A stretch of 64,000 bases of DNA from Fomitopsis serialis. Lineage: Eukaryota > Basidiomycota > Agaricomycetes > Polyporales > Fomitopsidaceae. The position numbers and the translations under genes were made by a program. Positions 10,908-22,404 of this stretch are shown here, in pieces. Each line of letters begins with the position of its first letter. The first letter of the stretch is position 1. The notes beneath the pieces were generated by a model, which saw only the letters and a program-made list of their open reading frames with translations, was not told the DNA's origin and did no database searches. The stretch is from assembly GCF_022376445.1 (NCBI RefSeq), contig NW_025955140.1, positions 1 to 64,000 of the forward strand, given 5' to 3'.

Positions 10908-12906
10908 ATGCTACTCTCGAACAACATGTTTCGGCTATGGGAAACGGCTTTCTGTGCTGTTGGTGTCTTTCTGGCTGGTGTTCACGCTGTCAAGGAGCAG
11001 ACAACGGTCGGGATGAACAATTGGGATTCAAGCTTGCGCCGACTGTCCACCGTCGCATCAGAGGGTACGTTCAAAGAGCTCGCTCATGCGAGCTTGCCGG
11101 GTTACGCAGTACGCGTTAAGAAGACCGAGTTCTGCGACCCCACTGTGAAGTGCGACATCCGCTATATATGTGACCGCTGCTTAACGCTAATCAATGGTGG
11201 CAGCGTGTACACAGGCTATTTGGACGTCGATTATGGGGCGAAGCACCTATTCTTCTACTTTTTTGAGAGCAGGAGGGAGCCAGAGACAGGTTCAAGTAAT
11301 CCCGATGGCCATTGAACTCTCACTGATACAGAATCGTGACCAGACGATGTTATGATGTGGATTAATGGTGGACCGGGCTGTTCCTCGTCCATGGGCCTCC
11401 TCATGGAGCTAGGTTAGTTCATTCTGCGACAACGGATATGCAGGTGGTCATGACCGCATAATAGGGCCTTGCCAAATCGACATGACAGGCACCTCCCATA
11501 ATCGAACGACGTGGAATCCGTACTCGTGGAACGCGGAAGCTAACATATTTTTTCTCGACCAACCGTAGGCTATTTCAGATTGCAATCTTCCACGCATGCT
11601 GATGAGGTTATTGCTTAGCGTCGGCGTCGGCTTCTCGTACGCGGATTACGGCGAGACGATCGAGACCACCGAAGATGCCACTCGAAACGTGCATGCCTTC
11701 ATCACCATCTTCTTCCAGACGTTCACCGAGTTTGCTGGACGCCCACTGCATCTCGCTGGCGAGTCATACGGTGGACGATATCTCCCCGCGTTTGCGAGTT
11801 ACATCTATGACCAGAATCGTATCGCCCACGCAGAGGGACGCGAGACGATCAATTTGCAGAGCGTGATCATTGGCAATGGCATCACGGATATCTCAACGTA
11901 CGCACTCCCTATACGGACTGTACGCAGAGTATGTGGTGAATTCTTTCGATATTCCCAAGATTATATCCTGGAAGATATGAAATAGAGTGCGGCACAGCAG
12001 CCCTGGATGCACCCTTCCAGAAGATCAGCACCTGCGTGCGGATGAAGATGGCGGTTCGTCCTTTCCTACAATATCTGTAGCAATGAGTATTGATCGCGTC
12101 GCGCTAGCTACCGCGCTGCCAGAAAGCGATGTACGCCAATTGCATCGACCAATTCGACGCTATTGACTGCAACGCCGCTGTGAACTTCTGCGACTCCGAG
12201 CTGAGTACGGGTTACTGGGCTAGTGGTGAGTCTGACGCGCGAGGCATCCAACAGAGAAGTGACATTAATCCTCCCATGCAGGACGCAACCCGTACGACAT
12301 CTCAAAGGTGCGTGTCACCCCCATGAAGTTGTCACACTTCTCACGCATAGCAACCCCATAGCCCTGCGAAGGTACAAGCCTTTGTTATAACGAAAATGCC
12401 GTCATCAAGTCCTTCCTCGACGATCCCTCCACTCGCACACTCCTTGGCGTCTCCTCTCCATATAACTTCACCGCATGTAGCAGCGCCGTCGGGGCAGGCT
12501 TCCGCGCGCATCTGGATAAGTGGGCTGTGCCGTCTCAGTACTACGTCGCGGGCCTGCTCGCGCGCGGTGTACGGGTGCTGATCTATGCTGGCACGTATGA
12601 CTGGCAGTGCAACTGGGTCGCAAACCGGATGTGGGTCGACAAACTCGAGTGGGAAGGCGCGGAGGCGTGGAAGACAGAGGCGTGGAGGGGGTGGGATGTC
12701 GGCGAAGGCGTAGCGGGCGAGACGAAGACGGTGGGGCCGCTGACATTTGCAACAATAGCGGGCGCTGGACATATGATGAGTATTCCTCTCGATTCGTGCA
12801 GTGAACCAGTGCTGACTGCTCGTGTTGACTTTGATACGTCCCTCATGACAAACCGGCGGAAGCGCAGGCGATGATATCGCGATGGTTGACCCAGAAAGCC
12901 CTCTGA
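10908..12906 (+). CDS. serine carboxypeptidase (S10, carboxypeptidase Y-like)
   Basis: Ten exons: 10908-11149, 11204-11289, 11344-11412, 11465-11564, 11619-11897, 11960-12053, 12108-12225, 12282-12307, 12362-12775 and 12838-12906. They sum to 498 aa with no frame break. A hydrophobic N-terminal signal is followed by a short propeptide and YTGYLDVD. Further motifs are WINGGPGCSSS, the nucleophile motif GESYGGRYLP, 'VRVLIYAGTYDWQCN' (catalytic Asp) and AGHM-VPHDKP (catalytic His). The triad is therefore complete and the enzyme should be a vacuolar or secreted exopeptidase. Introns 1-8 are GT-AG. The last one, directly after the catalytic His-Met codons, begins AT and ends AC (listed separately). 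The start could also be the Met at 10926. Confidence 0.9.
12776..12837 (+). other. probable U2-type AT-AC intron in the carboxypeptidase gene
   Basis: The 62 nt segment starts ATGAGT and ends GATAC, with a CTGAC branch-point-like motif about 25 nt before the end. Removing it joins AGHM to VPHDKP, the conserved S10 motif, and gives an exon sum divisible by three. No GT-AG alternative in this interval restores that motif. The donor is a normal GTGAGT with G1 changed to A, and the acceptor is AG changed to AC. A1/C-last pairing is the known compensating combination for U2-type AT-AC introns. Confidence 0.75.
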
Positions 12907-13008
12907 GATGCCGCGGACCAGGATGATGCGTGCAATTATTCTTTGCCAACCGTTGGGGCATGTACACTGTATTAATGTGGACGAAAAGCGCAGAATGTGA
13001 GGATGATA

Positions 13009-13250
13009 TCACGCATACGCAGGAGGCGGGTCGCTCCGCCTGACACTCCCCATCTCCGTCCTCAACCACGCCAACTTTGTAACGACACCATTTCCATCCT
13101 CAGCCCGAGCGCGATCTCTGTATCTGTCGGTACCGATGCAGATAAGTACAGGCACCGTGTTTGCGGATGCATGGGTACAATCTACTTACCATCGGACTGT
13201 CGGCGGCTGTACGCTCCGCACGCAGACTTGCGACCTGCGCCCTGAATATT
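13009..13250 (-). pseudogene. relic of the membrane-protein cytoplasmic tail
   Basis: The minus-strand frame ends WLRTEMGSVRRSDPPPAYA-stop. This resembles the C-terminus of the membrane protein at 5837-7327 (LRAEMAQLKEE...GEPPPAYM). Only the tail is visible; no TM segment or ectodomain follows upstream. It is probably the remnant of a second copy. Confidence 0.5.
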
Positions 13251-13697
13251 GAATACTTGAGTCTCATGCGCCAACCGCGAGAGCTCTGAGGAGGTACAGT
13301 TCGACCGCGCTTTTCATTATGTAGTAGAACCTGTTCAGAACTACTTAAGTAGTACTAGTATACTGAAGTGATCCAGAATCACGTGTACAAGTACTGACAG
13401 TTGCTGACACGGAAAAGCCCGAGCGGAGATCCAAACTACGACTCCCAGCCACAGGCGCGTCGGTGCGCGCGACGTTTTACAGACCTGTGTCGAAGGCCCT
13501 CGCTCACTGTTTTTTTTAACTCTAATACTTGAGAATGGTCATGACCGTCGTATCATACAGTGAAGTAACCTGAGGTATACACGTATTGTTCTTTATGTCC
13601 GAATCGTCGTCAGCTAACGTTTGCTATCCTACACATCATAGACATTTTGTTGAATCGGAGGCGCAAAACCAATACGCCCGTGTGGCCCATCCCGCCT

Positions 13698-15337
13698 TCA
13701 GTCTTCCTCGACAAGCGACATTGCCAGCGCAATCTTGTCTGCGAGCATCTGATGCACCTTGTCGGAGACAGCCACCGGCACATGGCGCTCAGTCGTCCAA
13801 ATCTTTCCGTTGGTCTCCATTGCGTCCTCTTCCTCGAAGCCCCACTCCTCTGGGTCATCCAGCATGTCCGAGAACGCCTTGTGGGACGAGACAACGAACA
13901 GTGACACGTCAGGGTAGTCCTTGGTGAAATCTCGTGCGGCGGCACGTAGGTGTTCGTTCCAGACCTGGATAAACCACCTGGCGTCGTCTGAGCATCCTTG
14001 CGTCATCATCTTCGGCGCGCGGTCTGCAGGGGGTACGTCGATGATGAGGAAGTTGCGTGCGCGCGCCTTGTCACTCATGCATTGAACGCTGTCGAACAGG
14101 ATTGAAACCACGTCTCGCAAATCAGGGTTTTGTGCGGGGTCGTGCTGTGCCGCTCGCTCACGCACGCGGCGCGGTATAAGTGCGTTATGGGTTACTTGAT
14201 ACGCAGCTTCAAATTCATCAACAGTCGCGTCCTCGGGCTCGTGGTCGAGGTCTGCCGGGTTTTCGGGTCTGTCGTCGGTTGAGTGCTCGGAGTCGTCGTC
14301 AGTGCGATTCTCAAGTTCATCGAGCGTTGAATTTCCAGGTTCGTCGTTGGCTTGGTCCTCAAATTCGCCTTCGGTGCCCCCACATTCGCCTTCGGTTTGA
14401 CCCCCACATTTGTCATCTGGTTGACCTTTCGACCCTTCGTCAGTCTTGTCTTCTTCAGTTCCGTCGTCGGAGAGGTCTTCAGACTGGTTCTCGACGGGTA
14501 CGGGTTCCACCTCAATCTCTTCGTAACTGCCATTTGCAAGGTAATTAGGCGTCTAAGCGCGAGATATGTGTGAAAAATCTCACCAACTATCGAAGAAGCC
14601 CAGCCAGATGACTGGTTGACTCAGGTGAGTCGTTAGGTTGCAACTTATCGTCTCTTTATGCTCACCGTATAAGGTCGTCTCGGGGTCAAGAGTGTCTTCT
14701 TTCGTCGGAGGTTGCTCTCCGCAATAATCGTCGGCTTGAACCGGGAGGTCGCTCAACACGGATGCAATCTTGGTCGCATGGTTCTTGACCTCGACAGCCG
14801 CCCTTCCCTCGGCGTGGAACCTGTCCCTCAGGTAGTCGTGCTAGACCATGCAGTGAGTGTAAGTAACATAGGATCCGGACAAATGCACACATACCCAGAC
14901 TTTCTCTTGATTATCCGCACCGATACTAAAGATATCGCCGCTGTGCGGGTGCGTAGATGTCAGCACGTCGTCTCACATGGAGAACGGAATGGTTGATCCT
15001 ACTCACAGATGCACCCACGTCTTGAAACCAGCCAGGCCCGGCCAGTTGTCGCGTTTGACTGCCACAGGCAGTATAGTGTCTATGGCGGGCCATCGAGGAT
15101 GTCAAGGCGAGTCACAACCACGAGGGGCTGTATCAACCTACCGTCGTATTGTGCGTCCCGGATGTGCCTCTTTGGCGTGGACAATGCAGGCTCTATGACC
15201 TTTTCTTCTGGTGCCGCACCCGGTCGGACCGGGCTTCCCGTCATCCTTGCTTTCTTCTTGAGGGGGCTGACTTTGGGGGCTGCAGGTACCCCGACGGTCT
15301 CACCATCGCGTGGGCGTTTGGTCCCGGTCATCGTCAT
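13698..15337 (-). CDS. diverged SGNH/GDSL-like protein with NLS-like N-terminus and acidic insert
   Basis: Exons 15142-15337, 15007-15079, 14895-14940, 14666-14840, 14584-14611 and 13698-14526 sum to 448 aa; all introns are GT-AG. The N-terminus has basic clusters (GTKRPRD, SPLKKKAR) like a bipartite nuclear signal. The fold resembles CE16-type GDSL esterases: 'WPGLAGFKTWVHL' then GDIFSIG in place of GDSYS, 'LYVIWLGFFD' in place of WxGxND, and a C-terminal HVPVAVSDKVHQMLAD in place of DxLHPTSxxH. The nucleophile Ser, the block III Asn and the catalytic Asp of DxxH all appear replaced, so activity is unlikely. About 100 acidic residues (14200-14520) are inserted after the GxND-like block. The SGNH assignment rests on motif order only. 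Confidence 0.7.
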
Positions 15338-15579
15338 GTGAGGGAGAGAGGGGGACAGTATGGGGTGGTGGTGGTGGGAGGACAAGATGTGTTGAGGGCG
15401 AACGCGTCCTGACCTTGGCCATTTAACGCGTCCAGCATCGCGTTTTGAACGCGTCACGAGGGCGTGGCTTCATGTTGGCCACGGTTCATCAAGCCACAGC
15501 TCGATGCTCATTGGATTGGATTGGCTGGGCGGTGTCTCAGAACGGAAGTTCGCTTGTGCACGGAAACGGTCGGTTTGAC

Positions 15580-15957
15580 TCAGGAAGTCTGATTTTCGGT
15601 GTCACACAGCGGTGACGCTGGATTGATGTCGCCAGAGCTGAATATTGTCATACTGACCGCGCAGAACTCCGCTTGCAGAGAACAATGCACCGTATCGGTT
15701 TTGAATAGGTACAAGTATTCCAGCAACGCCTTGCGTGACGCGACGTCACTGGGTTCAGCCAGCGGCACCACAGGCGCGACGGAAGATTCCATAAGCCTCG
15801 AGATCACCATGAGGCTGCAGGCTTGTTCTGGGGGAATGGTAAGCAGTGCCATGCACTTCCGCATCACAGCTGATGTTCTCAAGTAGGTCATAGCCTCGGG
15901 TTCTCTCTGTGGGCACCTTGTCCGAAGTATCAGAGCAGCTCTTTCAGGACAGAACAT
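15580..15957 (-). CDS. hypothetical coding segment, family unknown
   Basis: A 125-codon open frame whose residue composition looks protein-like ('AMTYLRTSAVMRKCMALL', 'ALLEYLYLFKTDTVHC'). No start context or upstream exon could be established. Sequence up to about 16560 on the same strand has short open pieces that might be further exons. No family was recognised. Confidence 0.25.
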   Translation of the reverse strand: MFCPERAALILRTRCPQREPEAMTYLRTSAVMRKCMALLTIPPEQACSLMVISRLMESSVAPVVPLAEPSDVASRKALLEYLYLFKTDTVHCSLQAEFCAVSMTIFSSGDINPASPLCDTENQTS

Positions 15958-16923
15958 CTCATGCAGAGACGCATCGGGTATCCTATGATGCCACTATCTT
16001 CGCGCGGGTGGCGGGGTTATACGTAGGTGTCCTGATCGAAGAGGGTACCGGAGGGTCGAGCACGTACGTTCCTTCAAGCTATATGCTTCAGAGCATGCTT
16101 AGAGTGTACTATGATTCTAGAGAGACAACTCACTGCACGTCACGCAAGACGGCCTTGGGGCTTCGATCAAGTTACGCCCGCTGCTCTCACATAACAGTTG
16201 GTGTCTCGCGCAGATTTGACCCGAGTCGATGAAAGCAACGAGCGCATGAAGAGAGACGGAGACAACCGTAGCTCCTAGCTCACCGGTGCTCGAAATCACC
16301 GAGTCCCAATCCGAGTGAACGAGGTTTACATGGTTCCACAAGGCGAACCAGTGGCGATCCCACAGCCACAGCCATCTCCCTGCTTCGGGGCACCCAATAG
16401 GTAGAGTAAGTACTCGGCTCTCCGTTCCAGGCTTCCCTTGTGCTTCCAAATCTTCTCTTCTATGCAGATTAATAGCTGCTAGTGCTACGCCTGCGGAGTG
16501 ATCGCATCTTCGTCGCCACCGACCCCGAGTCTTTGGCTGTCGTTGAGGTAATACTCGTCGCCTCACCCAGTTTCAACCTCTACAGACCAGCCCCGGAGAG
16601 CTTCCAAAGGCATGTGCACACCGTCTCATGTGCATTTTCTGCCTAGTAGCCTGGCTCGAGAATCCTGAACATAGCCACTGTGCGCGGTTTGTGACGCAAT
16701 CTCGCGCTTTGCCTGCCAAGCGCGCATCCAGGCTGAGGCTCAGGTATGTATGAGTCATCGATGTATCACGATCTGCCCTTCGGCATTCCGCGTTGTCTCG
16801 GATTGCCATCTCAAAGATAAGTTATGCGTTTCGCTCCCTACTGGGGCCTCATATATATAGACACAGTCGCTCACCTCGGTGTATCGTCGCTCGTACTGTG
16901 AAGCCACTCGCGCTGGTACATCG
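15958..16923. other. intergenic / unresolved
   Basis: Short minus-strand open pieces only. No recognisable domain, repeat or RNA gene. Confidence 0.4.
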
Positions 16924-17790
16924 ATGGCCGATATCGCAACGACCCCTTTCCTCAATGCCCTCAAGTCAATTTATCCCTCCCAGGGTCTCACGACGCCCGA
17001 TGGCGTCCTAGAGCAGCCCTGGTACATCGTCGCCGCCGTATCCTTCAGCGCGAGCCGGAAGCCTGCCGCCGTCCCAATCGTCTTTCAGTTCGTGCTCCAT
17101 GAGCTGGAGGCCGCCCAGCTTGTGACTGGCGTGCGCGCGGACTCCGAGGAGGGGCGCGCCCAGCGGCTCAAGCTGGCAAACAAGATCCGTGAGGCACTCC
17201 TGCATTCAGGTTTGCTGAGTGGGGTGCCGAGGGTGAGCAGCAGCGATGCGCACCGCGTTATGGACCTAACATCGTGGCTCGGCAGATCATAGAGAGCCTA
17301 ATCGCTCTGCACGGTGCTACACCAGAGGAACTGCAGACCAAGGAAGTTCTCCGGTGAGCATGATTGAATATTTCTTGTCTCTCACTAACCGTCTTTGCGC
17401 AGAGATCGCACCAAGACTATCGCAGACTACGAACAGAGCGGCGAGCGGCTCTTCCGCTCTATGTATCGCGAGACCGCGGACACCGTGCAGGGCCTGCTCG
17501 ACCGTGCGTACCCGGACCTGGGCTGGTTCTGCAACACGGTCGGGTACGGTATCACCTATGGTGGGACGAACGTGCTCACGCAGGTGGAGATATCCTACGC
17601 CATTGTCGCGGCGCTCATCGCGGTCGACGCGCCGCGGCAGATCACGTGGCACCTCGCGAACGCGCAGCATGGCGGGGCGACGTTCGAGGAGGCGAGAGCG
17701 GTGAGGGAGATCGCGGTGACGGTCGCGCAGGCGGCGGGCGTGACATGGTCGGATGGCGTACCAGAGGTGGCTGCCGGTGACAAGCCTTGA
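16924..17790 (+). CDS. AhpD-like / carboxymuconolactone decarboxylase family protein
   Basis: Exons 16924-17232, 17286-17353 and 17403-17790 (introns 53 and 49 nt, GT-AG) give 254 aa. Motifs include 'KIREALLHSGLLSGVPR', 'LIALHGATPEELQTKEVLR', 'FCNTVGYGITYGGTNVL' and 'APRQITWHLANAQHGGAT'. This pattern is familiar from fungal AhpD-like all-helical proteins of 240-260 aa. The CxxC pair of bacterial AhpD is not present; a single Cys occurs in WFCNTVG. A peroxidase or decarboxylase role is therefore uncertain. The start ATG (MADIATTPF) precedes the first conserved helix and no upstream in-frame Met is needed. Confidence 0.85.
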
Positions 17791-18520
17791 AAGAGCTTGA
17801 GTAAACGCCGTGACACTCCGTACTCGCCTATGTATGCTCAAGCTGTATTCAATGCCCGTATATCACAATTCGCGGTGCACACATAATCGATCATTGTGAT
17901 AATGTCACGGTGCGGACTCCAAACAGTGTGCAGGCATCGCTCTCATTCTGTCAAAAGGGGAAGCACGCTCATCCAAAAGCAGAGCAAAATAAACATAAAA
18001 AAGCGACGCCAGCACTACCCCCTGATCATTGCATGCTGACACGGAACACTGCGCAGTTATTCCACCAGCAATCACAACTTCAGCAAGTATAGTACCAGGC
18101 CCTGGACGAGAGAGTAGACCTTATAACAATGTTAAATAATGTGCCATCGCGCACTTCGAACACGCCGGTCGTGTATTCTGTTTTTTGGGCGGCGTGTCAC
18201 GTGCTTATCCATGCCGAGCATGTAGCAAAAAATGGTTCTGTCGAGAGCTAAAGAATTCGGCAAGGTGGACTTCCGGGATGCTGGAACGAACATGCGAGTT
18301 CCATCGTGCTAATACTCTGACCAGCAACTGCATGCACGTACAGGTTGCTCACTTGCTGAACAAATGAGGAACTTCAATTATTGCTGATTAATATTACATA
18401 TCGAAGTTGATCTTTCGCTGTCATTCTCAAATGTCGTTTTTCCATATGGCCCGTCTGTCAGTGTGTGCAAACGCAATTTCCCATAGAAAAGAAATGGACT
18501 ACATGCAAATATCTGAGCAG
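17791..18520. other. intergenic, contains one copy of a direct repeat
   Basis: Holds the 18002-18095 repeat described separately. Nothing else recognised. Confidence 0.4.
18002..18095 (-). repeat. direct repeat copy 1 (coding-like)
   Basis: About 85% identical to 19252-19346 in the same orientation. Read on the minus strand both encode a similar peptide with the core VIAGGITAQCS. They may be exon remnants of a duplicated gene; the family was not recognised. Confidence 0.6.
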
Positions 18521-19138
18521 TCATAGATGATCCGAGAAAGGTACATTTTCTCCTCTAAACCTATGCGTGCGGAGATTGCTGACAGCATGAGCGTTCCAAG
18601 CCTTGCGATACCAATAAAAGCTACCAGCTGCAATCCAACGAAAGATGGACCATCGGAAGTGACCCCACCATGCAGCCCAGGTGCGCTCGGAGAGCCAGGG
18701 TGTCTCAGGCGACCGAACCTCCATCCCAAAGTACTCCATGAACGAAGGATAGAAGCCGGCATGCCCCCAGTCCACAAGCCAAAGGTCTCCCTGAGCATCC
18801 AATATCATGTTGCGCGGGGCAAGGTCTGGCGAGGAGGGTGGGGATAATAGCCGGATCGGCTGTTGTAAATAGGGTAGTACTGACGCTAGACGTGGAGAGC
18901 GGGTGATGTGTTCGAGGAGCTCGATGTCTGAGTAGCTATCAATCAGCTCGTCTACGAACGCTCTTGTGGCGGCAGTGGCGACTGTAGCATCCGCGAGCTA
19001 TCATATTCCAATGCTTCAATATACGTATGTCTGAGACCGTTGAATACGAGAGCGCACAACATACCTTAGATGTGGTTCCCGCCGCTGCGGCGACTCGGCC
19101 GTCTTTGTCTGACCCGTGCTGAGCGATGGCTATTCCAC
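18521..19138 (-). pseudogene. APH-type phosphotransferase/kinase-like fragment
   Basis: Exon 18521-18997 is joined through a GT-AG intron (18998-19064) to sequence beginning near 19138. It contains PDLAPRNMILDAQGDLW then LVDWGHAGFYPSFMEYFGM, the catalytic-loop and metal-binding region of the fungal APH-like phosphotransferase family. The usual H-G-D of FTHGDLAPRN reads S-P-D here, so the Brenner-motif His is missing. Only about 40 residues resembling the middle part lie upstream and the N-lobe was not found. It is probably a 5'-truncated relic. Confidence 0.55.
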
Positions 19139-19251
19139 GTACTTAAGAGTTACTGAGTGGAGTTTGCGGCGGTCAAGTGGCACTCACCAGACTCAACTGT
19201 GTCTCCTACAGTCCCATCCGCGAGGCTCATACTTAGCGCAGTGAGAAAAAT

Positions 19252-19346
19252 CGACGCCAACACTACCCCACCTGAGTATGCTTGCCGACATGGAACACTG
19301 CGCAGTTATCCCACCAGCAATCACAATCTCAGTAAGTGTAGTACCC
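19252..19346 (-). repeat. direct repeat copy 2 (coding-like)
   Basis: Partner of 18002-18095. The minus-strand frame reads TLTEIVIAGGITAQCSMSAS. The two copies bracket the APH-like fragment at a spacing of 1.25 kb. Confidence 0.6.
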
Positions 19347-20040
19347 TGCTCGCTGAACCATATGTAAGCAAACGTTTGAACTCCCACAATTAAGGCAACG
19401 GTGTGCTAACGCCAACTATAGACACGGCTAAGTATTTCACTGGGCGGAACACGTACTTGAGGAGGGCTGAAGAGTCGACAGAACCTGATAAGTACCGTCT
19501 TACAATTATGAGCAGATGGCTGCCTGTTCCACGCCGCTCAGCACATCGACCTAAGTTAGATGCATCATGAGCGCGTAGCCGCTGCTTTGTATCATGTGCC
19601 ATACCCAAATGTAGCGGTCGATAGTCTTAAGCTTGAATTGAAACAACCATCTTGCGATCACCATCTTTACTTCGCTGTCCTTCTTCCAACCCTGGTGCAC
19701 AAGCAACGACTGTCAGCGGAAGCCTATACGAGACGACTGGAGACTTGCCGGTCCGACGAGCGGCCGAGGAGACCAAGACCCATCCAGACGTCACGCGCAA
19801 CGCACCGCCCGTGACTGCTCCTCCATCCTGCCTCATCTCTGCGAAGGGTCGCACAGCTACGCGAGCTCGAGTCCCTCGACAACGCCGACCCGACCTGGAC
19901 GTGTTAAACGACGGCGGGCGTCCCAGAAGCATCAGCGCACGGCCGTGGAGTCAGGCGGCTGTATCCGGTGAAGGCCGAACCGTGACGAAGCGCAACACCC
20001 TTGCCCACCGGCTCCCGCTACATCCTCACCGTCCTCAGCG
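19347..20040. other. upstream region of the SIP5-like gene
   Basis: No separate gene recognised. The 400 bp before 20041 are probably promoter and 5' untranslated region. Confidence 0.4.
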
Positions 20041-21919
20041 ATGGGCAACAGCACCTCCTCGGGTCGCGGCCACCATGAGGAGACCGTCGACTTTGGCCAC
20101 CTCACACCGCAGGGGGTCTACACCGGCTCGCGCGACTGGAACCAGTCCGTAGTCGCACAACTCATATGCGAGCGCAGGCTCGCCCCGTTCTACCGACCGC
20201 TCGAGGATTACGACGAGTCGTGGGATGAAGAGCAGATCCTGGCGCATAGGAAGGAGCCGCCTCAGGACTCGGATTCACCCGCGGAGGCATCGTCCTCCCG
20301 CGGCGACACAGGCAGCATATCCTCCAGCCGGTCGCACAAACGCGGACATGTAAGCACGAACTCGAAGGAGGTGATTCGATATCCAGAGGCAGCAATATAC
20401 CGCGGTGCGGTCGAGTGTCCGATCTGCTTCTTGGTGCGCTCTTTGTCTTCCCGTTAGCCCGCCGCACGACGCTCAACCCTGTCGCGCGACTGACTATGCA
20501 GTACTACCCACCGAACATTAACCATTCGCGCTGTTGTGATCAAGCCATATGCACCGAGTGCTTCGTGCAGATCAAGCGCGCCGAGCCAAATCCAACGCAT
20601 CTCGTCTCCGAGCCTGCGGCCTGTCCGTACTGCGTGCGAGAGAGCTTTGGCGTTGTCTACACACCGCCATCCTGGCGCGCCGGGCTGGGTAGCGAGGGAG
20701 CGGTGAGGACTTCTTGCTGCGGTGATTGATAGCCCGCCGGTGTTGACAGGCGTTTGCAGACACCACCCTCATGGCCGGAGTCGCCCAAGCAGCCCGAAGC
20801 AAGTCCGACCGCCGCGATGAAGCGGCCGCGCAAGAGCTTCGGTGCAGACAGCCCAGAGGTCGTCACGATCGGTGCGTCTCCTCTGTCTGCGATCTATGCT
20901 GTCATACCAAGCCCTTGCAGATCAAATTCGCCCGGACTGGGAGGCGAAGCTCGCGGCTGTACGTGCCGCGGTCGCACGGCGTGCGAACCGGCGCATCATC
21001 ATGCGCCAGGTGGGCGATCGGCTTGTTCCTGTCGGGATCAGCAGTGGGCGCGTGCATGCGCTCGCGCCGGAGGAGGGGGACAAGCGGAGATTGCTGAGGG
21101 TGCAGTAGAGCCAGGAGGTGGTCGCAGCCGGCGCTCGCGGAGAAGACAACAGAATCAGGACCTGAATCAGTTGCTGGGTACGATGGGCATTGCTGGGCAG
21201 GATCTCGAGGAGGTGCGTCGTCTCGGATACCTTACCCGCAATCTCTATTCCTGACGCTGTGGGTGAAGCTCATGATAATGGAAGCAATGCGGTTGTCGCT
21301 AGTCGAGCACGAGGAGCAGCAGCGGAAGCAGCGGGAGGAAGAAGAGAAGAAGAAACGCGAGCAAGGCGGTGAGGGTGCGCAGAGCCAGGCTGCTGGCTCT
21401 GCCTCTTCGCTGGCACCGCTCGACACGACCTCTGCCGCAGGACCATCATCCGCGCCTACCCTGGAGTCGGTCCCGTCGCAGACCAGCATGCTTGCCTCGT
21501 CAACACCAATAACTCCTGTTAGCGAGTCACCTACCACGCAGAGTCTACTTGCACCGGCCGCCGCCTCTGCCTCTGCTTCTGTCTCCGCTCCCACCTCCGT
21601 TCCTATTGCACCCAGCCCCGCCTCGTCGACCACTCCCGACGCTTCGCTGTCGCCTTCAACTCCTCCAGCCGCAGACGGTGACTCTTCGCGGCCGCACACG
21701 CCTCCACCCGTGTCCGAACCATCGGGCAACAACAGTTTCAGTCGCCCAACGGAGTTCGACCGGACGGACTCGATGGCGTCGTCAATGGCACCGGGAGCGA
21801 GCAGAGAGAACTGGGACGTGCTATCTTCCTCGCCGGAATCGGCGGTGTCGCACAAGCCGCTCTTACAGTCGAGGCCGCCAAGCCCCCCGGTCACTCCAGC
21901 TGTTGCTGACGCCGCATGA
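20041..21919 (+). CDS. sip5: SIP5-like RING-type zinc finger protein
   Basis: Exons 20041-20433, 20502-20702, 20760-20871, 20921-21212 and 21269-21919. Motifs are an N-terminal MGNSTSS (possible N-myristoylation site), '[18 protein letters not shown]', '[13 protein letters not shown]' and [16 protein letters not shown] (RING-like). These are followed by '[20 protein letters not shown]', '[20 protein letters not shown]' with a basic/acidic coiled coil, and a long Ser/Pro-rich tail. The order matches fungal SIP5 (yeast Sip5 is a Snf1- and Glc7-binding protein). The frame is lost by one base in the G-run near 21070: reading one extra G joins HALAPEEG to [14 protein letters not shown] and makes the length 549 codons. 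Without it the product stops at 21108. Confidence 0.85.
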
Positions 21920-22404
21920 GTGGGCGCAATTCGTTTACGGACGTGACGTGCCGAGGGGGTACGGAGAGACCGAGAGTAGGAGAGCTGGAGACACTATAAT
22001 GATGCACCAGCGCGGTTGAGATCGAGAATGGACAGGCGTCGTCGTGGTTTCCACTGTCGTTGCTGCTCGATGGAAAGAGAATGGGAATGATGTCCTTGCG
22101 CTGTAGTTTACTAGATTACCGTCATCCTTTGTGAATCTGTTCGTCTTGTTGTTTGACATATACATTTTTTTGTTATATATCCGGTGATTGGCCATGCGGT
22201 GTGCGCGCCTTGGGACGTCTGCGTCCTAGGATTCAATACATGTGAGGCGTGATTATCAAGTTTGCGTATGATACAGGGATACAATAGGACGAAGGGGACA
22301 TGTCGAAGAGGTGAAATTGGGATAGGGTAGAGTGGCGCGGAGCGTAATGGGGGCTATGACGGACGGTCTGCCCACACTGGTTTCTGCGAGTCTGGGTCTC
22401 TGAG
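21920..22404. other. convergent intergenic region
   Basis: AT-richer sequence between the 3' ends of the SIP5-like and CBP4-like genes. Nothing beyond likely 3' untranslated sequence. Confidence 0.4.

Noticed and set aside
12776..12837. U12-type explanation of the AT-AC intron
   Set aside because: The donor is ATGAGT, not the U12 ATATCCTT consensus, and no TCCTTRAC branch site is seen.
12341..13069. 242-codon minus-strand frame across the carboxypeptidase 3' end
   Set aside because: Antisense of well-supported S10 exons.
21232..21894. 220-codon Glu/Ser-rich minus-strand frame
   Set aside because: Antisense of the Ser/Pro-rich SIP5 tail, whose + strand frame continues a recognised protein.
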